A DNA stretch of 64,000 nt from Microbacterium invictum (GTDB taxonomy: Bacteria > Actinomycetota > Actinomycetes > Actinomycetales > Microbacteriaceae), in the NCBI RefSeq assembly GCF_034421375.1, contig NZ_CP139779.1:3286001-3350000 (forward strand), in the 5' to 3' direction. Of this stretch, positions 55,398 through 64,000 are shown one piece after another (the stretch's first letter is position 1; each line of letters begins with the position of its first letter). The notes below the pieces were generated by a model. It was not told where the DNA came from, did not search any database, and was given only the letters and a program-made list of their open reading frames with translations. The translations under genes were made by a program, and so were the position numbers.

Positions 55398-56261
55398 ATG
55401 ACCAACCCCACCACCCGACCCGCCGTCTGGTTCGTCACCGGCGCCTCTCGCGGACTCGGTCTGGAGCTCGTCACCCAGCTGCTCGAGCGCGGCGACATGG
55501 TGGCGGCGACGACGCGATCGGCCGACCGACTCACGCGGGCGCTCGCCGACGTCGATACCTCGCACCTGCTCGTTTGCGAGGTGAACGTGGCGGACGAGAA
55601 GCGCGTCGCCGATGCTGTCGCCGCGGCCAAGAATCGCTTCGGCGGCCTCGACGTGGTCGTGAACAACGCCGGCTACGGCTTCCTCGCTGCGATCGAGGAG
55701 GTCACAGACCGCGAGGCACGCGAGATGTTCGACGTGCAGATCTTCGGCGTGTGGAACGTGCTTCGCGCGGTGCTTCCCGGTTTCCGCGCACAGCGCAGCG
55801 GCACCATCATCAACGTCTCGTCGATCCTGGGTCTCACCTCGTTCCCCGGATGGGGGCTGTACTGCGCAGGCAAGTTCGCTCTCGAAGGCATGACGGAGTC
55901 CCTGGCGTCTGAAGTCGCCGACTTCGGGGTCAAAGTCCGCCTGATCGAGCCGGGCTACATGCGCACCGACTTCCTCACCTCGCACTCCCTCGGGCTGCCG
56001 AGCCGTGCGAGCGACGCCTACCCGGCCATCCGCGAGATGACTGCAGCGCACCAGGCGATGCCCGGCACGCAGCTCGGCGACCCGTCGAAGGCGGCGGCAG
56101 CGATCATCACCGTGGCGCAGTCGGAGGACGCCCCGCTGCATCAGCTCCTCGGGTCTGATTCCGTCGCGTTCGCCGGCGCCCGCGTGCAGACGCTGCAGGC
56201 CGAGATCGAGGCCGCGCGCGCTCTCGCGGTCACGACCGACATCGCCCCGCCAGCTGCCTGA
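55398..56261 (+). CDS. Short-chain dehydrogenase/reductase
   Basis: A 287-residue classical SDR: VTGASRGLG, NNAGYG, Ser in NVSSILG and YCAGK for the Tyr/Lys pair. It starts at ATG 55398 after GGAGGAGAC. Partner of the divergent MmyB-type regulator. Substrate unknown; the sequence is of the oxidoreductase/retinol-type common in actinobacteria. Confidence 0.85.
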   Translation: MTNPTTRPAVWFVTGASRGLGLELVTQLLERGDMVAATTRSADRLTRALADVDTSHLLVCEVNVADEKRVADAVAAAKNRFGGLDVVVNNAGYGFLAAIEEVTDREAREMFDVQIFGVWNVLRAVLPGFRAQRSGTIINVSSILGLTSFPGWGLYCAGKFALEGMTESLASEVADFGVKVRLIEPGYMRTDFLTSHSLGLPSRASDAYPAIREMTAAHQAMPGTQLGDPSKAAAAIITVAQSEDAPLHQLLGSDSVAFAGARVQTLQAEIEAARALAVTTDIAPPAA

Positions 56262-56355
56262 GCAGTCGAGGTGCCCACCGTGGTCGTGCCCCCACCGGCA
56301 TGCGCCGTAGACGGCGACGAGCGCAACAGGGAGACTCGACACCGAAGACCGCGCG

Positions 56356-57468
56356 TCAGCCCCAGACGGCGTCGGCGACGGCGACGACCTCGCGGATCTT
56401 CGCCCACTGCTCGTGTTCGGTGAGGAGGTTCCCCTCCTCGGTCGAGGCGAATCCGCACTGCGGGCTGAGCGCCAGCTGCGCGAGCGGTGCGAACGCCGCG
56501 GCTTCGTCGATGCGGCGACGAACGGCATCCGGGTCCTCGAGATCACCGCTCTTGGTCGTCACGAGCCCGAGCACCACCGTCTTGTCTCCCTCGCGGAGGA
56601 ACCGCAGCGGCTCGAATCCGCCTGCGCGCTCGCTGTCGTACTCGAGGAAGTAGCCGTCGTAGTCGACGACCCCCAGCAGCTGCTCGGCGACCGGCTCGTA
56701 GCCGCCCGACGAGATCCAGGTCGAACGGAAGTTTCCGCGACACACGTGCGTGGTGATGGTGAGGTCGTGGGGCTTGCCGTCGAGGATGCGATTGAGAAGC
56801 TCGGCGTAGCGCTCCGCGATGCCGTCGGTGCGGATGCCACGGCCCGCCGCCTTGGCGAGCTCCTCCTCGGAACAGAGGTAGGCCCAGGCGGTGTCGTCGA
56901 ACTGCAGGTACCGCGCGCCGACGTCGTAGAAGGCCTGCACCGCGTCGCGGTAGGCCGTGACGAGGTCGTCGACGATGTCTTCGCGTCCCCCGTAGGTACC
57001 CGCGTCGATGTGCCCCGGCTCGAGGCGGAAGTCGAGCACGGTGGGCGCGGGGATCGAGAACTTGGGCACAGCCCCGGTCGTCCGCTCGAGGAGCGACGCC
57101 AGTGACCGATAGTGCTCGAGAAATGGATGCCGCGGGCTGAACCCGATCGGTCCGGTGATCTCGATGCCCCGCGGCCGCGTCTGCACCCCCTGGAACTGGA
57201 TGCCGTGATCGAGTTCGACGATCTCGACGCCGTCGAGGAGCCCGAAGAAGTCGAAGTGCCACCAGGAGCGTCGGAATTCGCCGTCCGTGGCGAGCTGCAG
57301 TCCGGCATCGGCCTGTTGCACGACGAGTTCGGCGATCGCGGTGTCTTCGGCGACGCGCAGCCCCTCGGCATCGAGCTCGCCCGCGGCGTGACGCGCGCGC
57401 GCCTCGGCGAGCGCGGGCGGACGGAGGAAGCTGCCGACGATGTCGGCGCGGAACGGTGGCGTGGACAT
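56356..57468 (-). CDS. Methionine synthase II (MetE C-terminal domain-like) methyltransferase
   Basis: A 370-residue single-barrel relative of the catalytic C-terminal half of cobalamin-independent methionine synthase. The zinc ligands can be seen: His and Cys in TTHVCRGN, Glu in FLEYDSER and Cys in SPQCGF. It lacks the N-terminal half of full MetE, so the methyl donor may be other than methyl-THF-polyglutamate. Near the LigM genes it could move methyl groups from methyl-THF or methoxylated compounds to homocysteine or another thiol (inference). ATG 57466-57468. Confidence 0.82.
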   Translation of the reverse strand: MSTPPFRADIVGSFLRPPALAEARARHAAGELDAEGLRVAEDTAIAELVVQQADAGLQLATDGEFRRSWWHFDFFGLLDGVEIVELDHGIQFQGVQTRPRGIEITGPIGFSPRHPFLEHYRSLASLLERTTGAVPKFSIPAPTVLDFRLEPGHIDAGTYGGREDIVDDLVTAYRDAVQAFYDVGARYLQFDDTAWAYLCSEEELAKAAGRGIRTDGIAERYAELLNRILDGKPHDLTITTHVCRGNFRSTWISSGGYEPVAEQLLGVVDYDGYFLEYDSERAGGFEPLRFLREGDKTVVLGLVTTKSGDLEDPDAVRRRIDEAAAFAPLAQLALSPQCGFASTEEGNLLTEHEQWAKIREVVAVADAVWG

Positions 57469-57502
57469 GGGTCGAGCGTAATCACGGCGCCGGCGCGGCG
57501 CG

Positions 57503-57540
57503 CACCCCTCGACACACGGGGTCACGTGTGTCGAGGGGTG
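57503..57540 (-). terminator. Terminator hairpin after the secreted DUF6351 gene
   Basis: CACCCCTCGACACACG (57503-57518) and CGTGTGTCGAGGGGTG (57525-57540) are perfect 16-base arms around six bases, 10 bases after the stop. It also lies upstream of the MetE-like gene, separating the two. Confidence 0.8.
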
Positions 57541-57550
57541 GGCTCTCCGG

Positions 57551-60418
57551 TCAGCGCAGCCGGACGGCGTTCCTCGATTCGAGGGTGACCGTCGGGTACC
57601 CGTCCAGCGTGCCGGTGACGGCGACGGAGATGCTCGCGCCGCGATCATCCCTCGTCAAGGTGTACTGGCGGCCGGTCGCGCCGGCGATCGGCTCGCCGTC
57701 GCGGAGCCACTGGTAGCTGATCGACGTGCCGGGCGTCCAGACGCCGGCCACCCCGGTGACCCTGGCTCCGACCCACGGCAGGCCGATGACGAAGCCCTCC
57801 GTCGCGAGCGCCGTCTTCAGCGTCGGCTCCGAGCGCAGCGTCACGGTGTCGTAGCCGTCGAGGGCGCCTGTCACCTCGACGCTGATCGGCTGGCGCAGGT
57901 AGGCCGCGCTCACCTTCAGCGTGGCGCTGTTCTGACCGCGGATGGCGCGGTCGCCGACGTACCACTGGTAGGTGAGCCTCGCCCCCTCGGTCCAGGCGCC
58001 CGGCACGGCGGTGAGCCGCTCACCGACCGCCGGCGTGCCCTCGATCGTCGGCGTCGTGGCCTGCAGCGCGCGCAGCGTGGGGTCCGACACGATGCTGCGG
58101 TCGACGAAACCGGGAGCGGATGCTGTGACCCGTACCGTGATCACGGCACCGGCAACGCCTGGTTCGACGACGTAGGTCGCTCCGGTCGCACCCTCGATCG
58201 GCTGCCCATCGGCGAACCACTGGTACGACAGCGTCGCCTCGGCAGTCGACGACGAGCCGGTCGCGGTGAGCTCGGCACCGAGACGCGCATTGCCCGTGAT
58301 CCCCACACCGTCGAGCGCTGCCACCTCGGTGTCGCCGAAGTCGAGCCACGTACCCTCGAGCTCGGTGTACCCCTGGCTCGGCTGCGTGTAGTCGCAGACT
58401 CCGGTGTCGAACAGCGCCGTCAGGCGGTTCCATTCGTCATCGGTCATCTCGGGGTAGTCGCTCCGCGACGGCTCGGTCAGCTCGCACTTCAGCACCTCGG
58501 CCGACAGCGGCAGCCCCGCCTCCGCCCGCGGCTGCGAGTGATACGGGTAGAGCGTGTTGCACGCCGTGGTGGGGTCGTCGTAATCGAGCACTTCGGTGAT
58601 GAACCCGCCCTGGGCGTCGAAGCACCCGTCGGTCAGATCCGCCGGACGCGCCGCGACCGTGCGAGCCCGATCACCCGGCCCGCCGGCTTCGACGATCGCG
58701 TCGAGCCAGGCCTCGAGCTGCGTCAGGGCCTCGGCCCGCATCGCCGCCGTCGCCGGGCCGTTGTTGGGGCCGGTCCAGTTGACGTGGGTGTCGGCATCAC
58801 CCCAGGCCTGCAGCATCCGCTCACGGATGATGGCGGACCGGTAGCGCTCGTGGAAGTCGCCGGTGGGGTCGGTGTAGTTGCGGATCTCGATGACCGGGAT
58901 GGTCTCGAGTCCCCCGGTCATCATGTTGACCCGGCCCGTGGCGAAGGCCCGCTCGATTGCTTCGACACTCGCCTCTGAGCGCTCGGCCGTGCGGGCGCCG
59001 TCGACGTCGATGCCGCCGATGTTCTCGTTGAGAGACAGGAACTGCTGGGGCGTGATCACCCCGTCCGCGAGGGCGTTCAACCCGTACTGGACGCCGACGT
59101 TGTCGGGCTCCACGCGCAGGCCGCGGCCCTGTTCGTCGGTGCCGTAGACGTTCTTCACCATGTCGGCGATCGTGCACCGGAGGCCGTCGGGGTTGGTCGG
59201 CGACCAGCGGTCTTCGACCGGGATCGCCGCGTTGCACCCGCGGTTGGGGTCGTCGACACCGTCGAAGAAGGTGAAGCCGAAGCACGTGCCCGTGGTCGCA
59301 TGGCCGGTGACGGCGAGCTTCTGCGCGTCGGTCCAGCCGGCGCCGGCCGGCGAGTTCCAGTAGCCGAGCAGACCGCGGCAGTCGTGACCGCCGATGGTGG
59401 TCGAGCGCTCGTCGGGGTAGCCGATCTCACCGAGCACCCCGTCGAGGATGCCGGGGTAGTTGTTCGACAGCAGCAGCTGCTGCATGGTGCCCGCGGATCC
59501 ACCCGAGCCGATCGTGTACGTCACAGGGCCGAGCTGCTCGACGACGTGCTCCTTGACCATCATGGCCGTCTCGGCGCTGGTGACGTCGTTGCAGTTCTGG
59601 GCGTAGACGTTGAAGGTCGCCGAGGCCACCGCGTAGCCGCGGCTGAGGAGGAGGTCGTTCTCGACACCGCCGGTGGACGACCCCTGCCAGTACCCGACGC
59701 CGCAGGCCCCGCCGAAGGTGTAGGCCAGGCGCCCGTTCCATCCCGCGGGGCTCGCGAACGGGGTGGGTTCGGGGTCGGTCGGCTGGTGCAGCATCGCGGT
59801 CTCGTACACCGCGCGGTTGATGGTGCCTCGCTCGATGCGGACCACGTAGGGAACCGTGTCACCCTCGATTGTCGTCGTGGTGGCGACATCCGCCGGGGTC
59901 GAGCCGTCGGTCGGGTAGTTCGCGAACTGTCCGCCGGTGGTGCGGTAGCGGTAGGACACGACCGCTGCCTCGACGTGGCAGTCCTCGTCGACGGGACCGA
60001 GATTCCAGGGAGCGCCTGATGCGGTGCAGTACATCGGATGCTGCGGGCCCGAGAAAACCGGCCCGGTGATCGGGTGGTTCTCGATCTCGAGGCTCGCGAG
60101 CTCGCCGCCCGAGCCCGAGGTCACCGTGATCTCGCTGACGCCGATCGGGAGGTCCGTGACTTCGCCGACGAGTCTGCCGTCGAGCGGCGCGAACGCCGCG
60201 GTGACATCCGCACCAGCGGCGGTGACACGCACCTCGTCGGTGACACCGGAGATGCCGATGAGGGCGTCGCCGCCCGAGACGCTGTCGGCGCGCCCGGAGA
60301 GCACCTCGATGGCGGCGTCTGGTGGTGCGGCGAATGCCGCCACCGGGGTGAGGACGGAGGCGAGGAGCGCCACCGTCGCAGTCGTACACGCCCACAGGCG
60401 CGCTCGAGCAGAGGTCAT
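57551..60418 (-). CDS. Secreted DUF6351/tannase-like alpha/beta hydrolase with C-terminal Ig-like repeats
   Basis: A 955-residue exported protein. ATG 60416-60418 is chosen (AAAGG before it, then a signal peptide ending near AAFAAPP); ATG 60452-60454 would add 12 residues. An N-terminal Ig-like domain is followed by a DUF6351 catalytic part with the nucleophile motif GSGGSAGTMQ and many Cys (likely disulfides), and then three Ig-like repeats, each with a YQW motif (near residues 727, 815 and 900). DUF6351 is distantly related to tannase/feruloyl esterases, so hydrolysis of phenolic or polyester substrates outside the cell is the best guess. Confidence 0.75.
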   Translation of the reverse strand: MTSARARLWACTTATVALLASVLTPVAAFAAPPDAAIEVLSGRADSVSGGDALIGISGVTDEVRVTAAGADVTAAFAPLDGRLVGEVTDLPIGVSEITVTSGSGGELASLEIENHPITGPVFSGPQHPMYCTASGAPWNLGPVDEDCHVEAAVVSYRYRTTGGQFANYPTDGSTPADVATTTTIEGDTVPYVVRIERGTINRAVYETAMLHQPTDPEPTPFASPAGWNGRLAYTFGGACGVGYWQGSSTGGVENDLLLSRGYAVASATFNVYAQNCNDVTSAETAMMVKEHVVEQLGPVTYTIGSGGSAGTMQQLLLSNNYPGILDGVLGEIGYPDERSTTIGGHDCRGLLGYWNSPAGAGWTDAQKLAVTGHATTGTCFGFTFFDGVDDPNRGCNAAIPVEDRWSPTNPDGLRCTIADMVKNVYGTDEQGRGLRVEPDNVGVQYGLNALADGVITPQQFLSLNENIGGIDVDGARTAERSEASVEAIERAFATGRVNMMTGGLETIPVIEIRNYTDPTGDFHERYRSAIIRERMLQAWGDADTHVNWTGPNNGPATAAMRAEALTQLEAWLDAIVEAGGPGDRARTVAARPADLTDGCFDAQGGFITEVLDYDDPTTACNTLYPYHSQPRAEAGLPLSAEVLKCELTEPSRSDYPEMTDDEWNRLTALFDTGVCDYTQPSQGYTELEGTWLDFGDTEVAALDGVGITGNARLGAELTATGSSSTAEATLSYQWFADGQPIEGATGATYVVEPGVAGAVITVRVTASAPGFVDRSIVSDPTLRALQATTPTIEGTPAVGERLTAVPGAWTEGARLTYQWYVGDRAIRGQNSATLKVSAAYLRQPISVEVTGALDGYDTVTLRSEPTLKTALATEGFVIGLPWVGARVTGVAGVWTPGTSISYQWLRDGEPIAGATGRQYTLTRDDRGASISVAVTGTLDGYPTVTLESRNAVRLR

Positions 60419-60494
60419 AGGTCCCGAACCTTTCGACGTCATCGTCGTTGACATGCGGCGTCATCGTCGCACGCGAGTCATAGTAGAAGTCACA

Positions 60495-60511
60495 GTGACG
60501 AGCGTCAATGA
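60495..60511. promoter_or_regulatory. GTGACGAGCGTCAATGA upstream of the DUF6351 gene, shared with the metF promoter
   Basis: Differs from 34026-34042 by one base. It lies 77 bases before the chosen start in the only promoter region available to the gene. Suggests a common regulator for the secreted esterase and metF-purU-ligM; it is one shared string, so chance is not excluded. Confidence 0.45.
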
Positions 60512-60573
60512 AAGTTTGTAGTCACTGGTCCTCGGAGCACGCCGAATGACACCCGGGCGCGGCACGCACCGCG

Positions 60574-60603
60574 GGCGAGAACGGTCTTGGCGAAAGTCTC
60601 GCC
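60574..60603 (-). terminator. Stem-loop directly after the LPATG-protein gene
   Basis: GGCGAGA (60574-60580) pairs with TCTCGCC (60597-60603), ending next to the stop codon. Plausible terminator; no U tract. Confidence 0.5.
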
Positions 60604-61506
60604 TCAGCCCGTGGCGGGGAGCGGGCGCCCCTGCTGAGGCGAGCCGGTCCCACTCCCGGCAACGGGGGCTACCTCGGGAAGCGGTTCGGCGTCAGGCAGC
60701 GGTTCGGTGTCGGGGATCTCGGGCACGACCGCGAGACCCGACGGGATGACCCCTTCGGCCCGGTCTCGTCCCACGCACTGCGCGGCAACGATGATCCGCT
60801 CCCCCTCCCGCGCTTCGGGAACATTCAGACCCAGCCACTCCGAAACGGCCACGAGGGGGATCGAGACGGAGCTGTCCACCGTCTCGACGGGCGGCACGAG
60901 GACGATCGGCATCGACACCTCCGGCACTCCTGGGCCGAGCGGATAGGCGTAGCTGAACTGTGCGGAGACGGCTCCGCCGCTGCATCCCTCGATCGTCACC
61001 GCGCTCGGCCCGTCAGCGGCGCGGAGCGTGGCCACCGTCACGCCCGCGGGAACGACCAGGCGGAGCCCCATCGATGTGATGGCGGCGAGGGCGTACGTGC
61101 GGACACCGGCGGTGTCGCATTCGACCGTGATCTCGACCTTTCCGCCGGGCGGACGCGACGCTGAGGAGAACCAGGTCGACACGGTCTGCACGGGCAGTCG
61201 CGTCACACCGTCCTCGTCGGGGATCAAGAAGACATCCTGCAGCGATGGACCGGGATCGTCTCGGCGATCGAGCGGAGCGTAGAAGAGATCGACGAGACTG
61301 GTGCCGCCCGCACACCCCTCGATGAGGATGTCGTCGGCGACGCCGGGCTTCGCGAGATCTTCGACCACGAGCCCATCCGGCACCGAGATCGCAAGGTCGT
61401 CCTCGGCCGCCGCAGCGATCGACGCAGGACTCACCCCGGCTGTCAGCGCGACCACCGTCGCCACGATCGTCGCCGACAGGCACACGACCCCCATGGTTCG
61501 CTTCAT
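60604..61506 (-). CDS. Secreted protein ending exactly in LPATG
   Basis: A 300-residue exported protein with an N-terminal signal peptide (about 34 residues, VVALTAGVSPASIAAAA) and two similar halves, each with a Cys-containing motif (ILIEGCAGG and VTIEGCSGG) and a LPVQTVSTWF / IPLVAVSEWL segment. The C-terminus is a Pro/Glu-rich linker that ends in the sortase signal LPATG with no hydrophobic helix or basic tail after it. In-frame sequence after the stop does not supply one. Function unknown; the two halves suggest tandem extracellular domains. Confidence 0.72.
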   Translation of the reverse strand: MKRTMGVVCLSATIVATVVALTAGVSPASIAAAAEDDLAISVPDGLVVEDLAKPGVADDILIEGCAGGTSLVDLFYAPLDRRDDPGPSLQDVFLIPDEDGVTRLPVQTVSTWFSSASRPPGGKVEITVECDTAGVRTYALAAITSMGLRLVVPAGVTVATLRAADGPSAVTIEGCSGGAVSAQFSYAYPLGPGVPEVSMPIVLVPPVETVDSSVSIPLVAVSEWLGLNVPEAREGERIIVAAQCVGRDRAEGVIPSGLAVVPEIPDTEPLPDAEPLPEVAPVAGSGTGSPQQGRPLPATG

Positions 61507-61542
61507 CGTCGTCCCCCCTGCGCGAGCGTACGCGCAATCGGA

Positions 61543-62994
61543 TCAGAACGGTGCGACGCCGTAGCCGCCGTCGTCGGCGGGGACGAATGCGACCCGTGAG
61601 GGTGGATGACTCTCGTATGTCTTCCCGCCGGGACTGGTGAACGTCAGCACCCCGCCGGGGAGTTGCTCGACATGCCAGTTCGTCGCGTGTTTCAGCGTGT
61701 GGTGTCGGGCGCATTCGTTGCAGAGGTTGTCGTTGGACGTTGGACCGCCTAACGCGAAGTCCCGGGAGTGGTCTTTGTCGCAGATTTTGGCGGGTCTGCG
61801 GCATCCGGGTGTTCGGCAGGTGACGTCCCGGGCGTTGAGGAACCTCGTCTGCGACGGATGGGGCACGTAACGGTCGACCGCGGTCACGACGCCGGTGATG
61901 GGGTCGGTCATCACCCGATCCCAGACCCTCGCCGTCCCCGCCATCCGCCTGGCGGTCTCAGGGTCGACCGGGGTGATCCCGTTCAATTCGGCGCCGGAGT
62001 TGGTGACTCCGGTGAGGGTGGTGATCGGGATGGTGATCTGCACTTCGGCGGTGATGGCGCCGAGTCCGCCCTTCGCCCCATCGGTGGGGTCGATCGTGGG
62101 GCACCCGGTGAGGAGCATGTCCAGGGCCAGGTCAGCGCGGATCTCATCCAGCGACCGGTCATCGAACCACGGCTCCGCAGTCTCTCGGCTCCCGCTCCCG
62201 CTCCCGTTGCCGTTCCCGTCGTCGTGCGTCCCGGTCTCACCGAGCCCGAACCCCGATCCCGACCCGGATCCTGGGCCGCCGCTCCCGCCGTTCGCGTCGG
62301 CGTTAGCCTGCGCGGCGGCGTGCTCGCGTCGTTTGGCGCGGTCGACATCCTTGATCGTGGTGCCCTGACCGGTGAGCCGATGGTACGCGCCGTGGATGTA
62401 GACGTTCCCGCCGAGGATCGTCAACGTCGACAGGGTGTCGTCCAGGTCGGTGACCCACACCCGTCGTTCCCGGATCGCGGTGTCGTGTCGTTCCTGCAAC
62501 GGCCGGGGGTCGAGGACTGCGGCGCGTTGATTGGCGTGCTTCTTCGTCCGCGGCACCGTCTGCCGTTCCGCCTCCACCAGCACGATTCGCTCGAAGTCCG
62601 CCCGATCCACCGGGTCCTCGATCACCCGGCCGGCGTCCTGGATCACCTGCGCATGCGCCCTGGTCACCCGCCCCTCCACCAGCGCCGCCATCGTCGCCGG
62701 GAACAACTCGACCAGTTCGTGGGCGTCATGCATCTGGGACTGCATCGACCGGTCATTCACCCGCACCGCCATCCCGAGTTCCAACGCCATGGATCGCAGC
62801 GGGATGTCCCGCTCCCTCGACGACACCGACCCGATTCGAGACCGCTGCTCCAGCGTCAACGCATACGCATCCGCGAGCAGCCGAGTCTCCTTCGCCTCCA
62901 GCACCGCCCGACGCCGACGGAGCTTTGCCAGCTCGTCCGCGAACACCCCGGCACGCTTGTCCTCCGCCCGCCGCCGCTTCTCGTCCGCGTTCAC
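61543..62994 (-). CDS. DUF222/13E12-repeat family protein with HNH endonuclease domain
   Basis: A 483-residue protein of a family present in many copies in actinobacterial genomes. Residues 1-230 are the DUF222 part, about 233-275 a low-complexity Gly/Ser/Asn linker ([16 protein letters not shown]), then the rest of DUF222 and a C-terminal HNH domain (CRTPGCRRPAKICDKDH, NLCNECARHHTLKH). The HNH zinc Cys and catalytic His are intact. The family is often linked to mobile or repetitive DNA but no target or function is established. ATG 62992-62994. Confidence 0.88.
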   Translation of the reverse strand: MNADEKRRRAEDKRAGVFADELAKLRRRRAVLEAKETRLLADAYALTLEQRSRIGSVSSRERDIPLRSMALELGMAVRVNDRSMQSQMHDAHELVELFPATMAALVEGRVTRAHAQVIQDAGRVIEDPVDRADFERIVLVEAERQTVPRTKKHANQRAAVLDPRPLQERHDTAIRERRVWVTDLDDTLSTLTILGGNVYIHGAYHRLTGQGTTIKDVDRAKRREHAAAQANADANGGSGGPGSGSGSGFGLGETGTHDDGNGNGSGSGSRETAEPWFDDRSLDEIRADLALDMLLTGCPTIDPTDGAKGGLGAITAEVQITIPITTLTGVTNSGAELNGITPVDPETARRMAGTARVWDRVMTDPITGVVTAVDRYVPHPSQTRFLNARDVTCRTPGCRRPAKICDKDHSRDFALGGPTSNDNLCNECARHHTLKHATNWHVEQLPGGVLTFTSPGGKTYESHPPSRVAFVPADDGGYGVAPF

Positions 62995-63087
62995 TGAAAA
63001 CCCCGTCCCGATGACCTACCCACATCATCGCAGAGGGGTACGACATCGACTCCCGCTCTTGCGCCGGAAAATAGAACAGAGTTACGA

Positions 63088-63999
63088 TTATCGCGAAAGC
63101 CGTCGCTGCAGCACTCCGCTCGCGAGCGCCTCATCCACTCGGGACACATGCCACCTCATCCGCTCTTCCGCCACAGGGCCGAGTTCGTCGAAGCGACGAC
63201 CGAACCGGGCCCTGACCTCCTCGCGCGGCCAATCCAAGGGGAGCAGCGCTGCGGGAAGCCCCGCATCCACGCCTCGGAACGCCTGCCACTGGATCATCAG
63301 CCCTGTCCGCTCGGCGAGCGCGGCCGCACCTGCGAGCGCCACGGTCGACCCCTCCAACTCATGACGGAAGGCATGGTAGCGATCGAGCACACCGGCGAGG
63401 TCCCACGCCCGTTGCGGGCCACCCGGCCCCGCGACATCCAACTGCGCACGCATCGTCGTCACGTCCGGAACCCCGAGGGCGACGAGCTCCTCACGGGCGA
63501 GCGCAGCGACGTCCGAGGGGGAGATCCAGACACCGTCGTAGAGCGGACCGAACCCGAGGAATTTCAGCCGCGAGCGAGCGGTGTGCCGCAGCGCGCGCTG
63601 AGACTCGGGGATCGAGAACGTCACCACGCTCCACGCGCCGTCCCACACCACGGGCGCCACTCCGAAGCTCTCGAGCCAGGCCGCCTCGTCCTCGATGATG
63701 GCGCGCCCTCGCGACGTGAGCCCATGGGTCGTGCGCCGGCCCTCTCGTCGCTGCTCGAGCAGATCCAATCGCACGAGCCGCGCCAGCGTCGCCCGGGCCG
63801 CGGGCTCTTTCATCCCGAGGTCGCCCATCGCCCCGACGAGCGCCGCCGAGGGCAACGGGTCTGCGTTTCGCCACCAGTAGTCGCCGAACAGGGTCAGCAC
63901 CTGGCGTGCCGGCGAGACCTTCCGCAGGGGACGACCCGCACCGGTCGCGCCCGCCCCCGGGGGCGGCGACTCACCGGCGGATGACGGGGCGAGGGCCAT
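63088..63999 (-). CDS. PaaX-family regulator (right edge of window)
   Basis: A 303-residue PaaX relative with an N-terminal winged helix (about 30-95: LTLFGDYWWR, EPAARATLARLVRLDLLEQRR), a middle domain (WSVVTFSIPESQRALRHTARSRLKFLGF) and the PaaX C-terminal domain. Most similar in layout to the PaaX protein at 29.5 kb. ATG 63997-63999 touches the window edge, so a longer N-terminus cannot be excluded. The N-terminus is Gly/Ala/Pro-rich. Target unknown. Confidence 0.8.
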   Translation of the reverse strand: MALAPSSAGESPPPGAGATGAGRPLRKVSPARQVLTLFGDYWWRNADPLPSAALVGAMGDLGMKEPAARATLARLVRLDLLEQRREGRRTTHGLTSRGRAIIEDEAAWLESFGVAPVVWDGAWSVVTFSIPESQRALRHTARSRLKFLGFGPLYDGVWISPSDVAALAREELVALGVPDVTTMRAQLDVAGPGGPQRAWDLAGVLDRYHAFRHELEGSTVALAGAAALAERTGLMIQWQAFRGVDAGLPAALLPLDWPREEVRARFGRRFDELGPVAEERMRWHVSRVDEALASGVLQRRLSR

Positions 64000-64000
64000 T

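Noticed and set aside
60520..60603. Frameshifted sortase tail after LPATG
   Set aside because: The in-frame sequence after the stop is not hydrophobic and I saw no hydrophobic helix plus basic tail in the short space available, so the stop is taken as real.

Overview
The window is high-GC, densely packed, almost fully coding DNA of an actinobacterium. The four-base start/stop overlaps, the HNH/DUF222 (13E12-type) protein at the right end, the LPATG-ended secreted protein and the many IclR regulators suggest a Microbacterium-like member of the Microbacteriaceae; this is inferred from style and gene content, not from a marker gene. No rRNA, tRNA, transposase, integrase or CRISPR was seen. Most of the window is a plant/lignin aromatic catabolic island.

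Layout. 1-7.0 kb: the 3' end of a LysR regulator, then a translationally coupled five-gene minus-strand operon with two proteins that each fuse a C-glycoside deglycosidase beta-type domain to a TIM barrel, two esterase/hydrolases and a GH43 enzyme. 7.1-16.6 kb: a complete beta-ketoadipate operon on the minus strand (IclR, pcaH, pcaG, pcaB, pcaD, pcaC, a double-hotdog thioesterase, pcaI, pcaJ, pcaF, IclR pcaR). 16.7-22.3 kb: a small unknown gene, IclR plus pobA (4-hydroxybenzoate to protocatechuate) and two CynX/NimT-type MFS exporters. 22.3-28.3 kb: MarR, FAD oxidase, SDR, amidohydrolase, MaoC and acyl-CoA ligase, matching the actinobacterial hydroxycinnamate side-chain route (cou/phd). 28.3-33.9 kb: a hairpin array, a DHFR-like reductase, PaaX and a SsuABC/TauABC-type ABC transporter.

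34.1-54.3 kb is the most unusual part: metF-purU-ligM (tetrahydrofolate-dependent O-demethylation and C1 recycling), PadR and GntR regulators, a five-gene branched-chain-type ABC transporter, a second and divergent LigM paralogue, and then a third LigM divergent from galB-galC-galD and a type I (VOC) extradiol dioxygenase. Read together: uptake of methoxylated aromatics, demethylation by LigM proteins to 5-methyl-THF plus catechols/gallate-type products, C1 recycling by MetF/PurU, and ring cleavage either by PcaHG (protocatechuate branch) or by the VOC enzyme feeding GalBCD (gallate-type branch) to pyruvate and oxaloacetate. A MetE-like protein at 57 kb could be another methyl sink.

54.3-64 kb: an XRE/MmyB-type regulator divergent from an SDR, the MetE-like gene, a large secreted DUF6351/tannase-like esterase with C-terminal Ig-like repeats, a secreted LPATG-ended protein, the HNH/DUF222 protein and a second PaaX-type regulator. 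Several promoter regions carry recognisable palindromes. One 21-bp palindrome type recurs before marR, before the SDR operon and before the branched-chain-type ABC operon, which suggests one regulon linking side-chain catabolism and uptake.
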